Below, in pieces: positions 1 through 8,340 of a stretch of DNA of 57,746 nt. The stretch comes from Maricaulis sp. (lineage in GTDB: Bacteria > Pseudomonadota > Alphaproteobacteria > Caulobacterales > Maricaulaceae): the NCBI GenBank assembly GCA_017643585.1, contig JAEPND010000016.1, positions 1-57,746 of the forward strand, read 5' to 3'. Each line of letters starts with the position of its first letter. Positions within the stretch are counted from its first letter, which is position 1. The notes below the pieces were generated by a model. That model did not search any database. It saw only the letters and a program-made list of their open reading frames with translations, and was not told the DNA's origin. Position numbers and translations under genes: made by a program.

Positions 1-77
1 CGCACTATGCTCTCAACAAACAGCCGCCAGCCAAAAGGCTCAGCCAGCTGAACAACGTCTTGAGAAACGACAACTAG
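1..77. repeat. Left copy of 77-bp terminal inverted repeat
   Basis: Bases 1-72 are the exact reverse complement of 57670-57741. With one mismatch at base 73 the match continues through CTAG at 74-77, giving 76 of 77. The CTAG contains the stop codon of sufE, so the shared sequence begins directly at the gene's 3' end. It holds short self-complementary pieces such as AGCC-AAAA-GGCT but no open frame. It may be the end of a multi-copy mobile element or a dispersed intergenic repeat. It may extend further left than the window. Confidence 0.9.
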
Positions 78-490
78 CCGGCCGCGACGGTCTGGATGCG
101 CTTGATCATGGAGGCGAGGCCGTTCGAGCGTTGCGGTGACAGGTGTTCGGCCAGGCCGATGCGCTGCAGGACTTCGCGGGCATCGATGGAGAGGATGTCC
201 TCACCGCTGCGACCGGAATAAAGGCGGACCAGCAGGGCGGCGAGACCCTTGACGATATGGGCATCGCTTTCGGCGCGGAAGATATGGGTGTCGTTGTCGC
301 TCTCGTGCACCAGCCAGACTTGGCTGACACAGCCCTTCACCTTGGTGATGTCGTTTTTCTCGGACGGATCGAGGGGCGCGAGCGCCTTGCCCATATCGAT
401 GAGATATTTGTAGCGCTGTTCCCAATCGTCGAGCAGATCGAATTCCTCGACCAGATCCTCGACTTCGTCCTGAATGCTAGAAGTGCTCAT
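74..490 (-). CDS. sufE: SufE family Fe-S cluster assembly sulfur acceptor
   Basis: Cytosolic SufE family protein of 138 residues, the usual length. SufE accepts persulfide sulfur from the cysteine desulfurase SufS and passes it to the SufBCD scaffold. The sequence has the family hallmarks: an acidic N-terminus, the LIDMGK-LAPL block, and the active-site stretch KVKGCVSQVWL with the conserved acceptor cysteine. The SufS and SufBCD genes are not in the window, so this copy is detached from a suf operon, which is common in Alphaproteobacteria. Its stop codon lies in the CTAG that begins the terminal inverted repeat. A DUF5330 gene on the same strand lies 55 bp upstream. Confidence 0.93.
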   Translation of the reverse strand: MSTSSIQDEVEDLVEEFDLLDDWEQRYKYLIDMGKALAPLDPSEKNDITKVKGCVSQVWLVHESDNDTHIFRAESDAHIVKGLAALLVRLYSGRSGEDILSIDAREVLQRIGLAEHLSPQRSNGLASMIKRIQTVAAG

Positions 491-545
491 ACCCGCGACC
501 TAGAGCGACAGGTCGCGGGGCGCAAGTGCGGAGTGAAGTCGCGCC

Positions 546-809
546 TTAGCGGGCGCTGTCTTCGTGATCCTCGATCGCCGCTTCAATGCGGGTCACGGCC
601 ATGTCAGCCAGGAAGGCGCCCAGTCGCGCGGCCTCCTCGCCGGCGTCGCAAATCTCCTGGCGATCTTCACACCAACTGCCCACAGCGCCTTCCGCGTCGA
701 TACGCGTCTCGGCAATTTCCTGCGGCAACATGATCTCGCCACCTGCAAATTCACTGGGAACAAACAGGCTAACAATTGCGAGCCAAAATCCTGCACGAAT
801 AAAGAACAT
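546..809 (-). CDS. DUF5330-type small exported protein
   Basis: An 87-residue protein with an N-terminal hydrophobic segment (MFFIRAGFWLAIVSLFVP) followed by a soluble acidic part containing two cysteines (WCEDRQEIC). This layout matches the small alphaproteobacterial DUF5330 family, which often sits beside sufE. The hydrophobic segment is a signal anchor or signal peptide, so the rest is expected in the periplasm. Function is unknown. It lies just upstream of sufE on the same strand and may be co-transcribed with it. Its promoter must lie in the 235-bp gap to its right. Confidence 0.7.
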   Translation of the reverse strand: MFFIRAGFWLAIVSLFVPSEFAGGEIMLPQEIAETRIDAEGAVGSWCEDRQEICDAGEEAARLGAFLADMAVTRIEAAIEDHEDSAR

Positions 810-1044
810 GCTCTATCCACCTCTTCGACAGCCTTTGCGGCTGTTCTTCTTCTTTGCAGGATAGAGGCTAGGTGAGCGGGCGCGAAATAGCGAGCGTTTG
901 TGGGGTTTAGCGACAATAACGTGCGAATTTGGAGCACAGGTTTTGTCTAAAATTTATACGCAATTTTATCTTGTCCCGACGCGGGACGCTTTTTGGTAAG
1001 GTGTCTTAAAATTACGCCGTATCCGTTAACCTCTCGCTGACGGA
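810..1044. other. Intergenic region with AT-rich stretch and one hairpin
   Basis: A 235-bp gap between the start of the DUF5330 gene and the end of the next minus-strand gene. It contains an AT-rich block around 930-975 and a GC hairpin at 973-987. It should hold the promoter of the DUF5330/sufE pair. No open frame with protein-like composition is visible on either strand. Confidence 0.5.
973..994 (+). terminator. Plus-oriented intrinsic terminator-like hairpin
   Basis: GTCCCG-ACG-CGGGAC forms a perfect 6-bp stem with a 3-base loop, followed by GCTTTTT. That is an intrinsic terminator reading rightward. No plus-strand gene lies upstream, and on the minus strand the hairpin is followed by AAGATAAAAT, which is not U-rich. 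Confidence 0.5.
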
Positions 1045-2034
1045 CTAGTTCGTAGCCGTCGAAGCGCCGATACAGCGGCTGACATCGAGCAGGGCGTGTT
1101 CGGCGATACAGAAGCTGTCTTCATACTTGAAATGACCAGCCGCGACACATTGCTGGAGGTCGAGGCGAACCCAGGCCAGGCAGCGCTCAACCACCGGATC
1201 AGACAGCAGGGCGTCAATCACTTCGCGGGAGCGGGCCGGATCGGCGGACAGGTCTTCCAGCGCGGCGACGGAAAGAATGCGTCCGATGCGCTGGCGGTCC
1301 GGATCAATGGCGGTTTCACCGACGGTCAGGGACAATTGGGGCGCCATGAAGGTGCTGGCCTGATCCCGCGCAGCATTTTCAAACAGCTCGGATGCCGCCA
1401 CCCCGGATCCGATCCGGTTCTGGACGTCACTGTCCAGGGCGATATTGCGCTCGGCGGCCTGTTCAATGGCGGCAAGGCGGCTTTCCCGGTCGCGGGCGCG
1501 GACATTCGCCCAGCGTGCGCTCTGCAGGTCATAGGCGGCATTGCGATAGCGTTCAGCGACTTCGCGGATCTGGGCCGTGTCGCGCTCCAGCGCATCGACG
1601 ACCGAAGTCTGGGCGTCGCCGGAATTTTCAAAACTGGTGGCAAAGGCCGGATCGAACATCAGGCCTGACATGGCCGCCTCGGGACCATAATAATCCGCCA
1701 GCTCGCGCACATCGTCGAGATATTCCGGGTGCTGGGCAGCAATCATGGCAGTGTAGGCGATCCAGGCGCGGACGAGCCGGTCCTCGCTGTAGAAGGAGGA
1801 CAGCGTGTCCATGGCATTGTCCAGGTCCGCTGCCGAGCCGATCGGGGCGTCGCGCAGGTCGGCGATAACACTGTGATAGGCCGCATAGGACGAGGCTTCG
1901 TCGCGCAGGGCGGAGCTGTCCAGGGGCGCCGGGGCTTCGAGCTGGAGAACCGGAGCGTCTTCGGCCGGTGCCGCCGCGGGTTGATCCTGTAGCGACGTGC
2001 TGACGAGCAGGCTTGCAACAAGCAGTTTCAACAT
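1045..2034 (-). CDS. Exported protein of unknown function
   Basis: A 329-residue protein that I do not assign to a family. A short hydrophobic N-terminus (MLKLLVASLLVSTSLQ) followed by a Pro/Ala/Glu-rich linker suggests export. The rest is helical, with an Ala- and Arg-rich middle. Four cysteines near the C-terminus (ERCLAWVRLDLQQC, SFCIAEH, SRCIG) could form disulfides in the periplasm. It is transcribed divergently from the DivJ-like kinase, with a 193-bp shared upstream region. A role cannot be proposed from sequence alone. Confidence 0.6.
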   Translation of the reverse strand: MLKLLVASLLVSTSLQDQPAAAPAEDAPVLQLEAPAPLDSSALRDEASSYAAYHSVIADLRDAPIGSAADLDNAMDTLSSFYSEDRLVRAWIAYTAMIAAQHPEYLDDVRELADYYGPEAAMSGLMFDPAFATSFENSGDAQTSVVDALERDTAQIREVAERYRNAAYDLQSARWANVRARDRESRLAAIEQAAERNIALDSDVQNRIGSGVAASELFENAARDQASTFMAPQLSLTVGETAIDPDRQRIGRILSVAALEDLSADPARSREVIDALLSDPVVERCLAWVRLDLQQCVAAGHFKYEDSFCIAEHALLDVSRCIGASTATN

Positions 2035-2227
2035 GGGGGCCTCCGTAACCGAGCTGTGATCAATATGCCTTGCCGGAAGCGTCGCTCCAAGGCTCGAATC
2101 ATGAATTGTTCAGCGCAGGATTGCTCATTCACAAGCGTAAACGCGCAAAGTTTAAGGTTTAGCTTTTGTTAACCCTTGCGGCGAAGATTAACGAAGACCG
2201 CTTGTGCCTGAGTCGCACTGTGAGGAC
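2035..2227. promoter_or_regulatory. Divergent promoter region with three TTAA sites
   Basis: A 193-bp region shared by a minus-strand exported-protein gene and the plus-strand kinase gene. It is much more AT-rich than the flanking genes. TTAA occurs at 2152, 2169 and 2188. The start-to-start spacings are 17 and 19 bases, not the 11 of a full CtrA site (TTAA-N7-TTAA), so CtrA control is only a weak possibility. AGGAC directly before the ATG at 2228 is the likely ribosome binding site. Confidence 0.4.
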
Positions 2228-3958
2228 ATGAAACAGACCCGCCGAGACATAACCCTCTGGATCGCTGAACGCGGAGGCCCTGTCGTCAACCTGATCTGGT
2301 TGGCCACGCTGGGCTGGGCGGCAACGCGTGTCTGGCCGATGGTCGATGCCCCGGTCTGGGCCAAGGTGGTGGGCATCGGTGTCCTGGCGTTGCCCGCTGT
2401 CGCCGGCCTTGTCCTTTCGGCGCGCCTCACCAAGGATTTCGATCGCTTCCTGATCGCCATGTTGTGGACTTCGATGGCCGTTGCCGTAACGGCGGCGGGC
2501 GGGGGCATTAACGGGCTGGGGGTCATCCTCTTCCCGCTGGCACCGGCCGTGGCTGCCGCTTATGGCGACCGTGAAGCCGTGATCAAGGCCAGCGCCGTCG
2601 CGCTGATGGCCTTCGCCGTCACGCTGGCACTGGATATCGCCGGCTTCATCCAGCCGGCGCCTCAAATGGTGGCCTATCACATACCCTTCGTGCTCGGCGC
2701 GCTGAGCATGCTGGCCTACGGATTTACCTGTGCCTCCATCCGCGCCATCAAGACTGCGGACCGGATCCGCGAGGAAGCCGAGGCCGGGCGGGTGAGGGCG
2801 CGTGCCTTCGACGCTGCACCGGCGCCGCTGATCGCTTGTGATCCCAAGGGCCGTGTCCTGGCTGCCTCGCAAGGCTTGCGGGAACTGTCTCCCGGCCTGC
2901 CGCGCTCGATCGAGGACCTGCCGGTCTGCGACCTGGGTTTCGAGGAAGAGGACCGGGTGTTGCTGACCTCGGCAGCGCGCAAGAGTGCCGGTCGCCCGGT
3001 TGAGGAATTGCTGGCCATTCGCGGCCTGCGTGGTCGCCCGGAAACGGTCAAGCTGAGTGCGGCGCCGATTTCCGGCGGGTCCGTTGCCTCGCTGGCGGCC
3101 GATGACAGCGTGGTGGTGGAAACCGCCCTGCGCGAAGCCGAGGAGTCCCGGCGCGAAGCGATCGAGGATGCGCGTGCCAAGTCGCAATTCCTGGCCTCGG
3201 TCAGCCATGAGCTGCGCACGCCGCTCAATGCCATCATCGGTTTCTCCGACGTCATGAAGACCCGGCTCTTCGGTCCCATGCCGGCCCGCTATGCCGAATA
3301 TGCCGACCTGATCCATGAAAGCGGTCAGCACCTCATGGAGCTGATCGGGGACGTGCTGGACATGTCCAAGATCGAGGCAGACCGTTACGAGCTGGCGCCG
3401 GAGGAATTCGACATTGCCGAAGTCCTCTCCGTGACCGCCAAGATGATGCGCCTGCAGGCGGAAGAGGCGGGACTGACCCTGTCCGTGGATCCGCTGGACG
3501 ATCCGATCAAGGTCACGGCGGACCGCAAGGCCCTGCGTCAGATCCTGCTAAACCTGCTGTCCAACGCCGTGAAGTTCACGCCGGCCGGCGGCGCGGTTGT
3601 GGTCATGGCGCGCTCGCTGGGCAGCAATCTCGTGCTGGCCGTCGGTGACAGCGGTGTCGGTCTGGACCCTGAAGAGGCCGCGCGCCTCGGCCAGCCCTAT
3701 CGCCAGGCCAAGAATGCACGCGATATCGAGAACCGTGGTACCGGGCTGGGCCTGTCCCTGGTTCGCGCCCTGTCCGAGCTGCATGGCGGCACGATGAGCA
3801 TTGCCAGCCGCAAGGGCGTTGGCACCACGGTCACGGTTACGCTGCCGATCCTGGTGGAAGCCAAGGGTGAAATCCTGTCCGGCACGGATGATATGGGTGT
3901 GCGTGCTCAGATCGAACGTGCCCAAGCCGCCTCCAAGACCCTGGCCTCGGCCGGCTAA
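2228..3958 (+). CDS. divJ: DivJ-like membrane sensor histidine kinase
   Basis: A 576-residue hybrid-free sensor kinase. About six hydrophobic segments fill residues 15-175, followed by a divergent PAS-like stretch and a HisKA/HATPase_c core. The phosphoacceptor is His327 in VSHELRTPLNAIIGF. Downstream are the N box (NLLSNAVKF), GDSGVGL and GTGLGLSL. The kinase core resembles Caulobacter DivJ, including FGP-x-RY-EYADLIHESG and DVLDMSKIEA, and the six-segment N-terminus fits. DivJ phosphorylates DivK and PleD at the stalked pole. ATG 2228 was chosen over GTG 2204 because it has a Shine-Dalgarno sequence. Another PleC/DivJ-family kinase remains possible. Confidence 0.62.
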   Translation: MKQTRRDITLWIAERGGPVVNLIWLATLGWAATRVWPMVDAPVWAKVVGIGVLALPAVAGLVLSARLTKDFDRFLIAMLWTSMAVAVTAAGGGINGLGVILFPLAPAVAAAYGDREAVIKASAVALMAFAVTLALDIAGFIQPAPQMVAYHIPFVLGALSMLAYGFTCASIRAIKTADRIREEAEAGRVRARAFDAAPAPLIACDPKGRVLAASQGLRELSPGLPRSIEDLPVCDLGFEEEDRVLLTSAARKSAGRPVEELLAIRGLRGRPETVKLSAAPISGGSVASLAADDSVVVETALREAEESRREAIEDARAKSQFLASVSHELRTPLNAIIGFSDVMKTRLFGPMPARYAEYADLIHESGQHLMELIGDVLDMSKIEADRYELAPEEFDIAEVLSVTAKMMRLQAEEAGLTLSVDPLDDPIKVTADRKALRQILLNLLSNAVKFTPAGGAVVVMARSLGSNLVLAVGDSGVGLDPEEAARLGQPYRQAKNARDIENRGTGLGLSLVRALSELHGGTMSIASRKGVGTTVTVTLPILVEAKGEILSGTDDMGVRAQIERAQAASKTLASAG

Positions 3959-4084
3959 GCGCACGACGCTGCCAAAAGTCCTGTCGCGCCGGTGTTCACC
4001 TGCCCTGCTCTCCTGTAATTCTGCCGCCAGGAACGGGACCGGGCGGTATCAAGCCGAGCGGTCGGAAATATCGGGGAAGTATCG

Positions 4085-4462
4085 ATGAACGCGACGAGCG
4101 AAACCATTGCGGCGTTGTTTGACCGCTGGAATAACAGCCTTCAGACAGGTGATCCCAAACAGGTCGTGGCCAATTATGCAGAACAGTCCATCCTGCTGCC
4201 GACCGTCTCCAACACACCACGCCTGACACCGGCGGAGAAGGAGGATTATTTCGTCCACTTCCTCCAGAACAAGCCGTCTGGCGAGATCGACCTGCGTCAG
4301 ATCGAGATCAGTGGTGACATCGCCGTCGACAGCGGCCTCTACACCTTCACCATGCGCGCTTCCGGTGCCGTCGTGAAAGCGCGCTACACCTTCGTCTACA
4401 AATGGGATGGCACCAACTGGCTGATCATCTCCCACCATTCTTCCGGCATGCCCGAAGGCTAG
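4085..4462 (+). CDS. NTF2-like SnoaL/SgcJ-type protein
   Basis: A 125-residue cytosolic protein with the NTF2-like cone fold pattern: an N-terminal helix (ETIAALFDRWNNSLQTGD), then beta-rich segments ending in RYTFVYKWDGTNWLIISHHSS. This matches the SgcJ/EcaC and CaMKII-association-like family. A final Trp- and His-containing strand is typical of these proteins. Members are small hydrolases, isomerases or simple ligand binders, and the substrate here is unknown. It stands alone between the kinase and the propeller-protein gene. GGGGAAGTATCG precedes the ATG. Confidence 0.7.
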   Translation: MNATSETIAALFDRWNNSLQTGDPKQVVANYAEQSILLPTVSNTPRLTPAEKEDYFVHFLQNKPSGEIDLRQIEISGDIAVDSGLYTFTMRASGAVVKARYTFVYKWDGTNWLIISHHSSGMPEG

Positions 4463-4578
4463 GCACTTCCCTTTCATCCGCGATCATTGACCGCTCGTCG
4501 CGACCGCGATGGCACTGCACCGCGCGTACTCCTAGTCCTGTCTCGGACCGAAGTCTTGAGCCTGGATATGGAGGAGTG

Positions 4579-5559
4579 ATGATGAAGACGTTTTTCGCAG
4601 CAGTGCTGGCCGGTGTAGTAGCCGCACCGGCCTTTGGCCAGATTGGTGATGAACCCTGGGACTGGAATCCCGATATCTCTCCGGATGGACGATATGTGGT
4701 CTTCCACAGCGAGCGTTCGCGAACGGATGATGATCTTTATCTCTGGGACATGCACACGCGGACGCTGACCCAGCTGACCGAAACGCCGGACCAGAACGAG
4801 AAGTTTCCGCGTTTCAGTCCGGACGGCCACTTCATCGTCTACCAGGTTGGCAATGCGGACGGATCCGTGTGGAGTTTGCGCCGGGTGGCACTCGACGGCT
4901 CGCACAATGCCGAGATCGTCACGGCTGGTAATCTGGCGATCAATCCGGACATGTCCCCGAATGGGGAATGGATCGCCTTTGCGGGTCGGGTGTCCGAGGA
5001 TGCGATCCGCAATGACATTTTCATCGTGCGCCCGGATGGTTCCGACCTGACCAATCTGACGGGCGAGTCCGATGCGATCGGCTATTCCGTTCTGCCGTCC
5101 TGGTCTCCGGATGGGCAGACAATCGCTTTTTCCGGTGGTGATATCGACGCCGATACGGCGGAGATCTTTCTGGTTGATGTGCACAGCCGGGACGTCCGGG
5201 CCTTCATGGAGATCGAAACCTACAAGGAAATGGGACCGACCTATTCGCCGGACGGGCGTTATCTGGCGGCATCCGTCGGGTTCCAGAATTACGATTTCTA
5301 CCGGCTGGTGGTCATTGATCTGGAAACCGGCACGGCTCGCCAGCTGGATGCGTCGTCCGAATATCATGCGCGCCCCGCGTGGAGTGCAGACAGCAATTCG
5401 CTTTACTATCAGGAGATCGTCCAGGGCGGGGCGCGTATTGCGCGCTATGACCTTGTCGAGGATGAAACCTATAATCTCGGTATTCCCGGCGGCTGGGAAG
5501 AAGAGCTGATGCACCGGGCGGTCGCCGCGTATCGCGGTGCACATGAAGGCGGTCACTGA
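4579..5559 (+). CDS. Exported TolB-like WD40/PD40 beta-propeller protein
   Basis: A 326-residue protein with a clear signal peptide (MMKTFFAAVLAGVVAAPAFG) followed by repeated PD40 blades. The blade signature 'SPDGRYVVF' and variants recur (ISPDGRYVVFHSER, FSPDGHFIVYQ, WSPDGQTIAFSG, YSPDGRYLAAS). That predicts a six-bladed periplasmic propeller like the C-terminal part of TolB, but without the TolB N-terminal domain and without a peptidase domain. It probably binds a protein or peptide partner. The start is set by GGAGGAG just upstream. The frame upstream of 4579 is open but lacks a ribosome binding site. It converges on the next gene across a palindromic repeat. Confidence 0.8.
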   Translation: MMKTFFAAVLAGVVAAPAFGQIGDEPWDWNPDISPDGRYVVFHSERSRTDDDLYLWDMHTRTLTQLTETPDQNEKFPRFSPDGHFIVYQVGNADGSVWSLRRVALDGSHNAEIVTAGNLAINPDMSPNGEWIAFAGRVSEDAIRNDIFIVRPDGSDLTNLTGESDAIGYSVLPSWSPDGQTIAFSGGDIDADTAEIFLVDVHSRDVRAFMEIETYKEMGPTYSPDGRYLAASVGFQNYDFYRLVVIDLETGTARQLDASSEYHARPAWSADSNSLYYQEIVQGGARIARYDLVEDETYNLGIPGGWEEELMHRAVAAYRGAHEGGH

Positions 5560-5580
5560 TTGAAGCGTGTCACACCGATT

Positions 5581-5631
5581 GTCGTCCCGGACGGGTAGCC
5601 GGGCTTGACCCGGCTGGAGATCCGGGATGAC
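5581..5631. repeat. REP-like palindromic element between convergent genes
   Basis: The outer arms GTCGTCCCGG (5581-5590) and TCCGGGATGAC (5621-5631) pair with one G/U-tolerant position. Inside is a perfect hairpin AGCCGGG-CTTGA-CCCGGCT at 5597-5615. Such GTCATCCCGG-type palindromes are dispersed in many alphaproteobacterial genomes. Lying between two convergent stop codons, it could also terminate transcription in both directions. Confidence 0.7.
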
Positions 5632-5654
5632 AAGCTGGAATTAAAAAGCGTCCG

Positions 5655-6557
5655 CTAGCCCGTGCGCCCGGTGTCATCCGGGTTGAGGTGCGCGCGGGAT
5701 CGCACGAAGGCGATGGCGGCGCCGAGGTCGCCGACTTCGAAGAAATAGGAGGTGATGCGTTCACCGCGGCGGTCCATCAGATCAATGCGGGCCGCCTCGC
5801 GCGGGTCGCGTTCGGCAATGCGCTCGGCATCGGCAACCGAGAAGCGGTAAATCTGCCGCGCTTCGGCCGGGTTGAGTTCGGCAGCGGGTGCGCTGTCGAC
5901 ACGACCGCGTGAAAAGACCAGTTGGCGGGCATAATCCGGGGCACTCCAGCGCAGCCAGGGGGCGTGCCGGGGTGCTGGGTAAAGCCCGCCGACTGTCGGA
6001 TCATAGAGATCCGGTTCGCGGGCCATATCGCGCAGTACGAGGACCGCGGACGTCACACCATCGACCTGGGGCAGGTCGACGACAAATTCCAGCTCACCAC
6101 TGACCAGGGCCAGGCCGGCAGCGACTGGAGCGGCGTCCTGGCGGGCCAGCCATTCGGTCTGGGACAGGCCGATGGGGGCATTGGCTTCCCAGCTGAACTG
6201 ATCGGCTGGGAAGCTCATCCGCATCAGGCGTTCAAACCCGGCATAACCTTCATTCACGCGCTGGTAGATCAGCTGTGCGTGTTCGGACTGGCAGCCCTGG
6301 TCGGCGGCCGCATCATCCAGGCTTGTCCGGTACTCATCCAGTTCTGCCGCGTTTTCGCCAGCCCGGATCAGGGCGCCGCGTGCCTGCAGGTAGAACACTG
6401 AAAGCGCGTCGCGCTGATCGGCCGTGAACAGCTCGCACAGTTCGTCCATGGCCAGTGCATAGCCGCGCTCGGCAAAGACCTCTTCGGCATTCTGGGCTGC
6501 TGCTTGTGTCGTTGTAACAGTCAGCCCGGCTGTGATCGCAAGGAGCAATTTACGCAT
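5655..6557 (-). CDS. Exported protein of unknown function
   Basis: A 300-residue exported protein. The N-terminus MRKLLLAITAGLTVTTTQAAAQ is a standard signal peptide with an AxA-type cleavage site. The mature part begins with a helical region holding two cysteines (DELCELF, DQGCQSE) and continues into a mixed region rich in Arg, Tyr and Trp. No catalytic motif is recognised. The ATG at 6557 was preferred over an upstream GTG at 6569 because it starts directly with the signal peptide. The BcsB-like gene on the same strand is 43 bp upstream, so the two may form one operon. Confidence 0.6.
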   Translation of the reverse strand: MRKLLLAITAGLTVTTTQAAAQNAEEVFAERGYALAMDELCELFTADQRDALSVFYLQARGALIRAGENAAELDEYRTSLDDAAADQGCQSEHAQLIYQRVNEGYAGFERLMRMSFPADQFSWEANAPIGLSQTEWLARQDAAPVAAGLALVSGELEFVVDLPQVDGVTSAVLVLRDMAREPDLYDPTVGGLYPAPRHAPWLRWSAPDYARQLVFSRGRVDSAPAAELNPAEARQIYRFSVADAERIAERDPREAARIDLMDRRGERITSYFFEVGDLGAAIAFVRSRAHLNPDDTGRTG

Positions 6558-6600
6558 ACATAACCCCACTCATCCGAGCGAGGTTATAACAAAGGAGGTT

Positions 6601-8283
6601 TTACGACGCGTTTACGCGGCGACGACGATGCCACATACCGCGCAGCAGCATGAAGAAGGCGAGGCCGAACAGGATGAAGGCGGCGTCACGGGTGTGGTCC
6701 AGCGCAAACTCCTGGGCCCGCTCCTGCAGCGTCGGTGCGGAGACGGAATAGTCCAGCGGCGTGACACCACGCGTGCTCCAGACCGCAGCACGACCTTCCA
6801 GTGATCCCCAAAGGTTCGAGCGGGCCAGGCTGCGGCCCGCCGCTTCAAAGGAGGCCTCGGACGGTGCTGTCAGCGTGCCGATCCAGCGACCGGCCTGGGC
6901 CCGGTCCTCGAACAGCGAGGCGACACCGATATTCGGCGCGTTCTCATTGCTGTCGGCAGCAGAATTGTCGTCGGCATAGGCCGCAGCCGCCAGGCGCATC
7001 ATGCCGCTATCACCCTGGGAACGTGCCGCAGCACGAAGGGCGGCGCGCAGCTCGGCCGGAGCATTCTGGTCGATAACGGCGAAATCCGTGCTGTTCGGTC
7101 CGATGACGAGCAGGTTGTGATCGCTGGGAACGACCTGCTGGCCGTCTCCATACCAGGCATAGAGCCAGGCTTCGCCGCTGGTCAGCGCCGCGCGGGCGAG
7201 GACGGAGAGGGCGCCAAAACGGTCTTCCGCGCCATTGCCTACGATCTGTACTGCGGTGCGTGACCCCTGGTCCGCCGAGAAGGGCAGGCCGGATGTCGCA
7301 AATGTGCGCAGGTCGGCTTCGCGGGCCATGTTGCGGGCATCGCGTGCCTGGCGCATGCCAAGACTGCTGGCCGAGATCGCGTCTGCCGCCAGGAAGTGAG
7401 ACTGATAGCCTTCAAAGGAACGCGCCGCGAGAAGGCGTGCGGCAGCGGTGGTTTCCTCGGCATTACGGCCAGTGATGATCAGTTCCGGGGTGCCATCATT
7501 GCGGAAGGCAATCTCCGGTCCGGAAGCGCCCGCCGTATTGCGCAGCGCGGCGCGGTCGTCCTCGGGAAGGGCGTCGAACTCTGCGATATGGACAATCAGG
7601 TCCGCATTCTCGACATCATGCGTGAACAGCGGAACGGCGCCGGCACGCAGGGCGATACCCTGGGCGATCAGGCTTTCCGCCGTGGCGCGTTCACTATTGT
7701 CTTCCGAAATCAGGGCGACGCGGCGCATGGCGGCAAAATCAGAGGCCAGCGTTTCTTCCAGCTCGTCCAGTGCCGCGATGCGGTCCTCACGCTGCAGGGA
7801 GAGGCGCAGCTGCGAACGGCTGGCATCGACAATCCAGCCAGCCGTGGCCATTTCGGTCGAGAACTCGATGTCCAGCGTGTTGGCACCCGCACGAACATCG
7901 TCGGAGTACAGTGCAAAGCGTGCTTCCATGGCCCGGGCCTGCGGGCGGATGGTGATCGGATCACCCCCATTGACCGAGACATGGATCAGGCCGGTCGTCG
8001 TCTCGCTGGCCGGGCGTGCGGCCAGGCGCAACCAGGCTTCGGTCGCTGCAGCGTTTGGCGGCAGTTCGAAATCGATGCGTTGACGGGTCTGGGACGGAGA
8101 GAGGACGAAGGCGTCCATGCCGGACCGAAGGTCGGCCAGACTACGCTCTTCAGTATAGACAGACTCTGGAATAGCTAATTCACTCGCCGAAATAGCAATT
8201 TCGGCTTCTGTCTCGACAGCCTGGCTTCCCCCAGCCATAACTGCCACTAAAGCAATAGCGGCGCACGCTACTCGTACCGACAT
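6601..8283 (-). CDS. BcsB-like membrane-anchored periplasmic protein
   Basis: A 560-residue protein with a signal peptide (MSVRVACAAIALVAVMAGGSQA), a large periplasmic part and one C-terminal membrane helix (AAFILFGLAFFMLLRGMW) ending in HRRRR. The arrangement and several stretches resemble BcsB, the periplasmic partner of cellulose synthase: a jelly-roll-like part with HVSVNGGDP and AGANTLDIEF, then LIITGRNAEETTAAARLLA. No BcsA, BcsZ or other polysaccharide gene is nearby, so it may serve another exopolysaccharide synthase. The frame is open upstream to 8646, but only the ATG at 8283 gives a signal peptide and has GGGAG before it. Confidence 0.6.
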   Translation of the reverse strand: MSVRVACAAIALVAVMAGGSQAVETEAEIAISASELAIPESVYTEERSLADLRSGMDAFVLSPSQTRQRIDFELPPNAAATEAWLRLAARPASETTTGLIHVSVNGGDPITIRPQARAMEARFALYSDDVRAGANTLDIEFSTEMATAGWIVDASRSQLRLSLQREDRIAALDELEETLASDFAAMRRVALISEDNSERATAESLIAQGIALRAGAVPLFTHDVENADLIVHIAEFDALPEDDRAALRNTAGASGPEIAFRNDGTPELIITGRNAEETTAAARLLAARSFEGYQSHFLAADAISASSLGMRQARDARNMAREADLRTFATSGLPFSADQGSRTAVQIVGNGAEDRFGALSVLARAALTSGEAWLYAWYGDGQQVVPSDHNLLVIGPNSTDFAVIDQNAPAELRAALRAAARSQGDSGMMRLAAAAYADDNSAADSNENAPNIGVASLFEDRAQAGRWIGTLTAPSEASFEAAGRSLARSNLWGSLEGRAAVWSTRGVTPLDYSVSAPTLQERAQEFALDHTRDAAFILFGLAFFMLLRGMWHRRRRVNAS

Positions 8284-8340
8284 GGAACGCTCCCTCACCC
8301 ATTTACAGATTATTAAGCAATTGAGCGGCCAGCAACGAAA

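Noticed and set aside
20-72. tRNA-like string in the terminal repeat (TTCAGCTGGCTGAGC on the minus strand)
   Set aside because: It resembles a D-arm, but there is no acceptor stem, anticodon arm or GTTCRANNC box around it.
2152-2191. CtrA binding sites before the DivJ-like kinase
   Set aside because: Three TTAA sites exist, but the spacings of 17 and 19 do not fit TTAA-N7-TTAA.
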